From an uncultured Clostridia bacterium (GTDB taxonomy: Bacteria; Bacillota; Clostridia; Peptostreptococcales; Acidaminobacteraceae), in assembly GCA_937880545.1 (NCBI GenBank), contig CALFKA010000227.1, positions 1 through 6,278 on the forward strand: 6,278 nt of DNA. The letters are read 5' to 3'. This document shows, piece by piece, positions 6,225 to 6,278 of this stretch. Below the pieces are notes generated by a model that did not search any database, was not told the origin of the DNA, and worked only from the letters and a program-made list of their open reading frames with translations. Each line of letters starts with the position of its first letter. Positions within the stretch are counted from its first letter, which is position 1. Position numbers and translations under genes: made by a program.

Positions 6225-6278
6225 AGATCGGAAGAGCGTCGTGAAGGGAAAGAGTGTAGATCTCGGTGGTCGCCGTAT
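6225..6278 (+). other. Illumina TruSeq adapter sequence (artefact, not genomic)
   Basis: The last 54 bases begin AGATCGGAAGAGCGTCGTG, continue with GGGAAAGAGTGTAGATCT and end CGGTGGTCGCCGTAT. From memory this matches the TruSeq universal adapter in reverse complement, with one substitution at 6244 (A where T is expected). Coding similarity of the aminotransferase stops exactly where the adapter begins. It should be trimmed. Confidence 0.97.

Overview
The window looks like the end of a bacterial contig or read assembly, probably from a Bacillota/Clostridia-type organism. The evidence is moderate-to-low GC by eye, strong AAGGAG(G) ribosome binding sites, GTG and TTG starts, and a bacterial-type prolyl-tRNA synthetase with clostridial-looking motifs. 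The assignment is an inference; no marker gene here fixes the taxon. All genes lie on the minus strand, so transcription runs from high to low coordinates.

Right to left: 6225-6278 is not genomic; it matches the Illumina TruSeq adapter with one mismatch. Next is the C-terminal end of a DegT/DnrJ/EryC1/StrS-family PLP aminotransferase (5989-6224), cut by the adapter. Then come a small PglC-type polyprenyl-phosphate sugar-1-phosphate transferase (5336-5992), a GT4 WbuB-like glycosyltransferase (4111-5325), a WbpA-type UDP-GlcNAc 6-dehydrogenase (2779-4083), a WbpB/WlbA-type Gfo/Idh/MocA oxidoreductase (1693-2769) and prolyl-tRNA synthetase proS (1-1660), which runs off the left edge with only its last residues missing. 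The genes overlap by 4 nt or are separated by about 10 to 30 nt. No terminator or convincing promoter is visible, and no gene-free stretch reaches 300 bases.

The first five genes form a surface-glycan module (capsule, O-antigen-like or protein glycan). WbpA and WbpB would turn UDP-GlcNAc into UDP-GlcNAcA and then its 3-keto form. An aminotransferase, perhaps the truncated one, would add an amino group. The phosphosugar transferase would load the first sugar on undecaprenyl phosphate, and the GT4 enzyme would add another. The final sugar cannot be read from this window because the acetyltransferase and any epimerase are not in it. A housekeeping gene, proS, is the last gene of the same run. 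I found no undescribed system; the points most worth a second look are the adapter, the proS linkage and the incomplete amino-uronic acid pathway.
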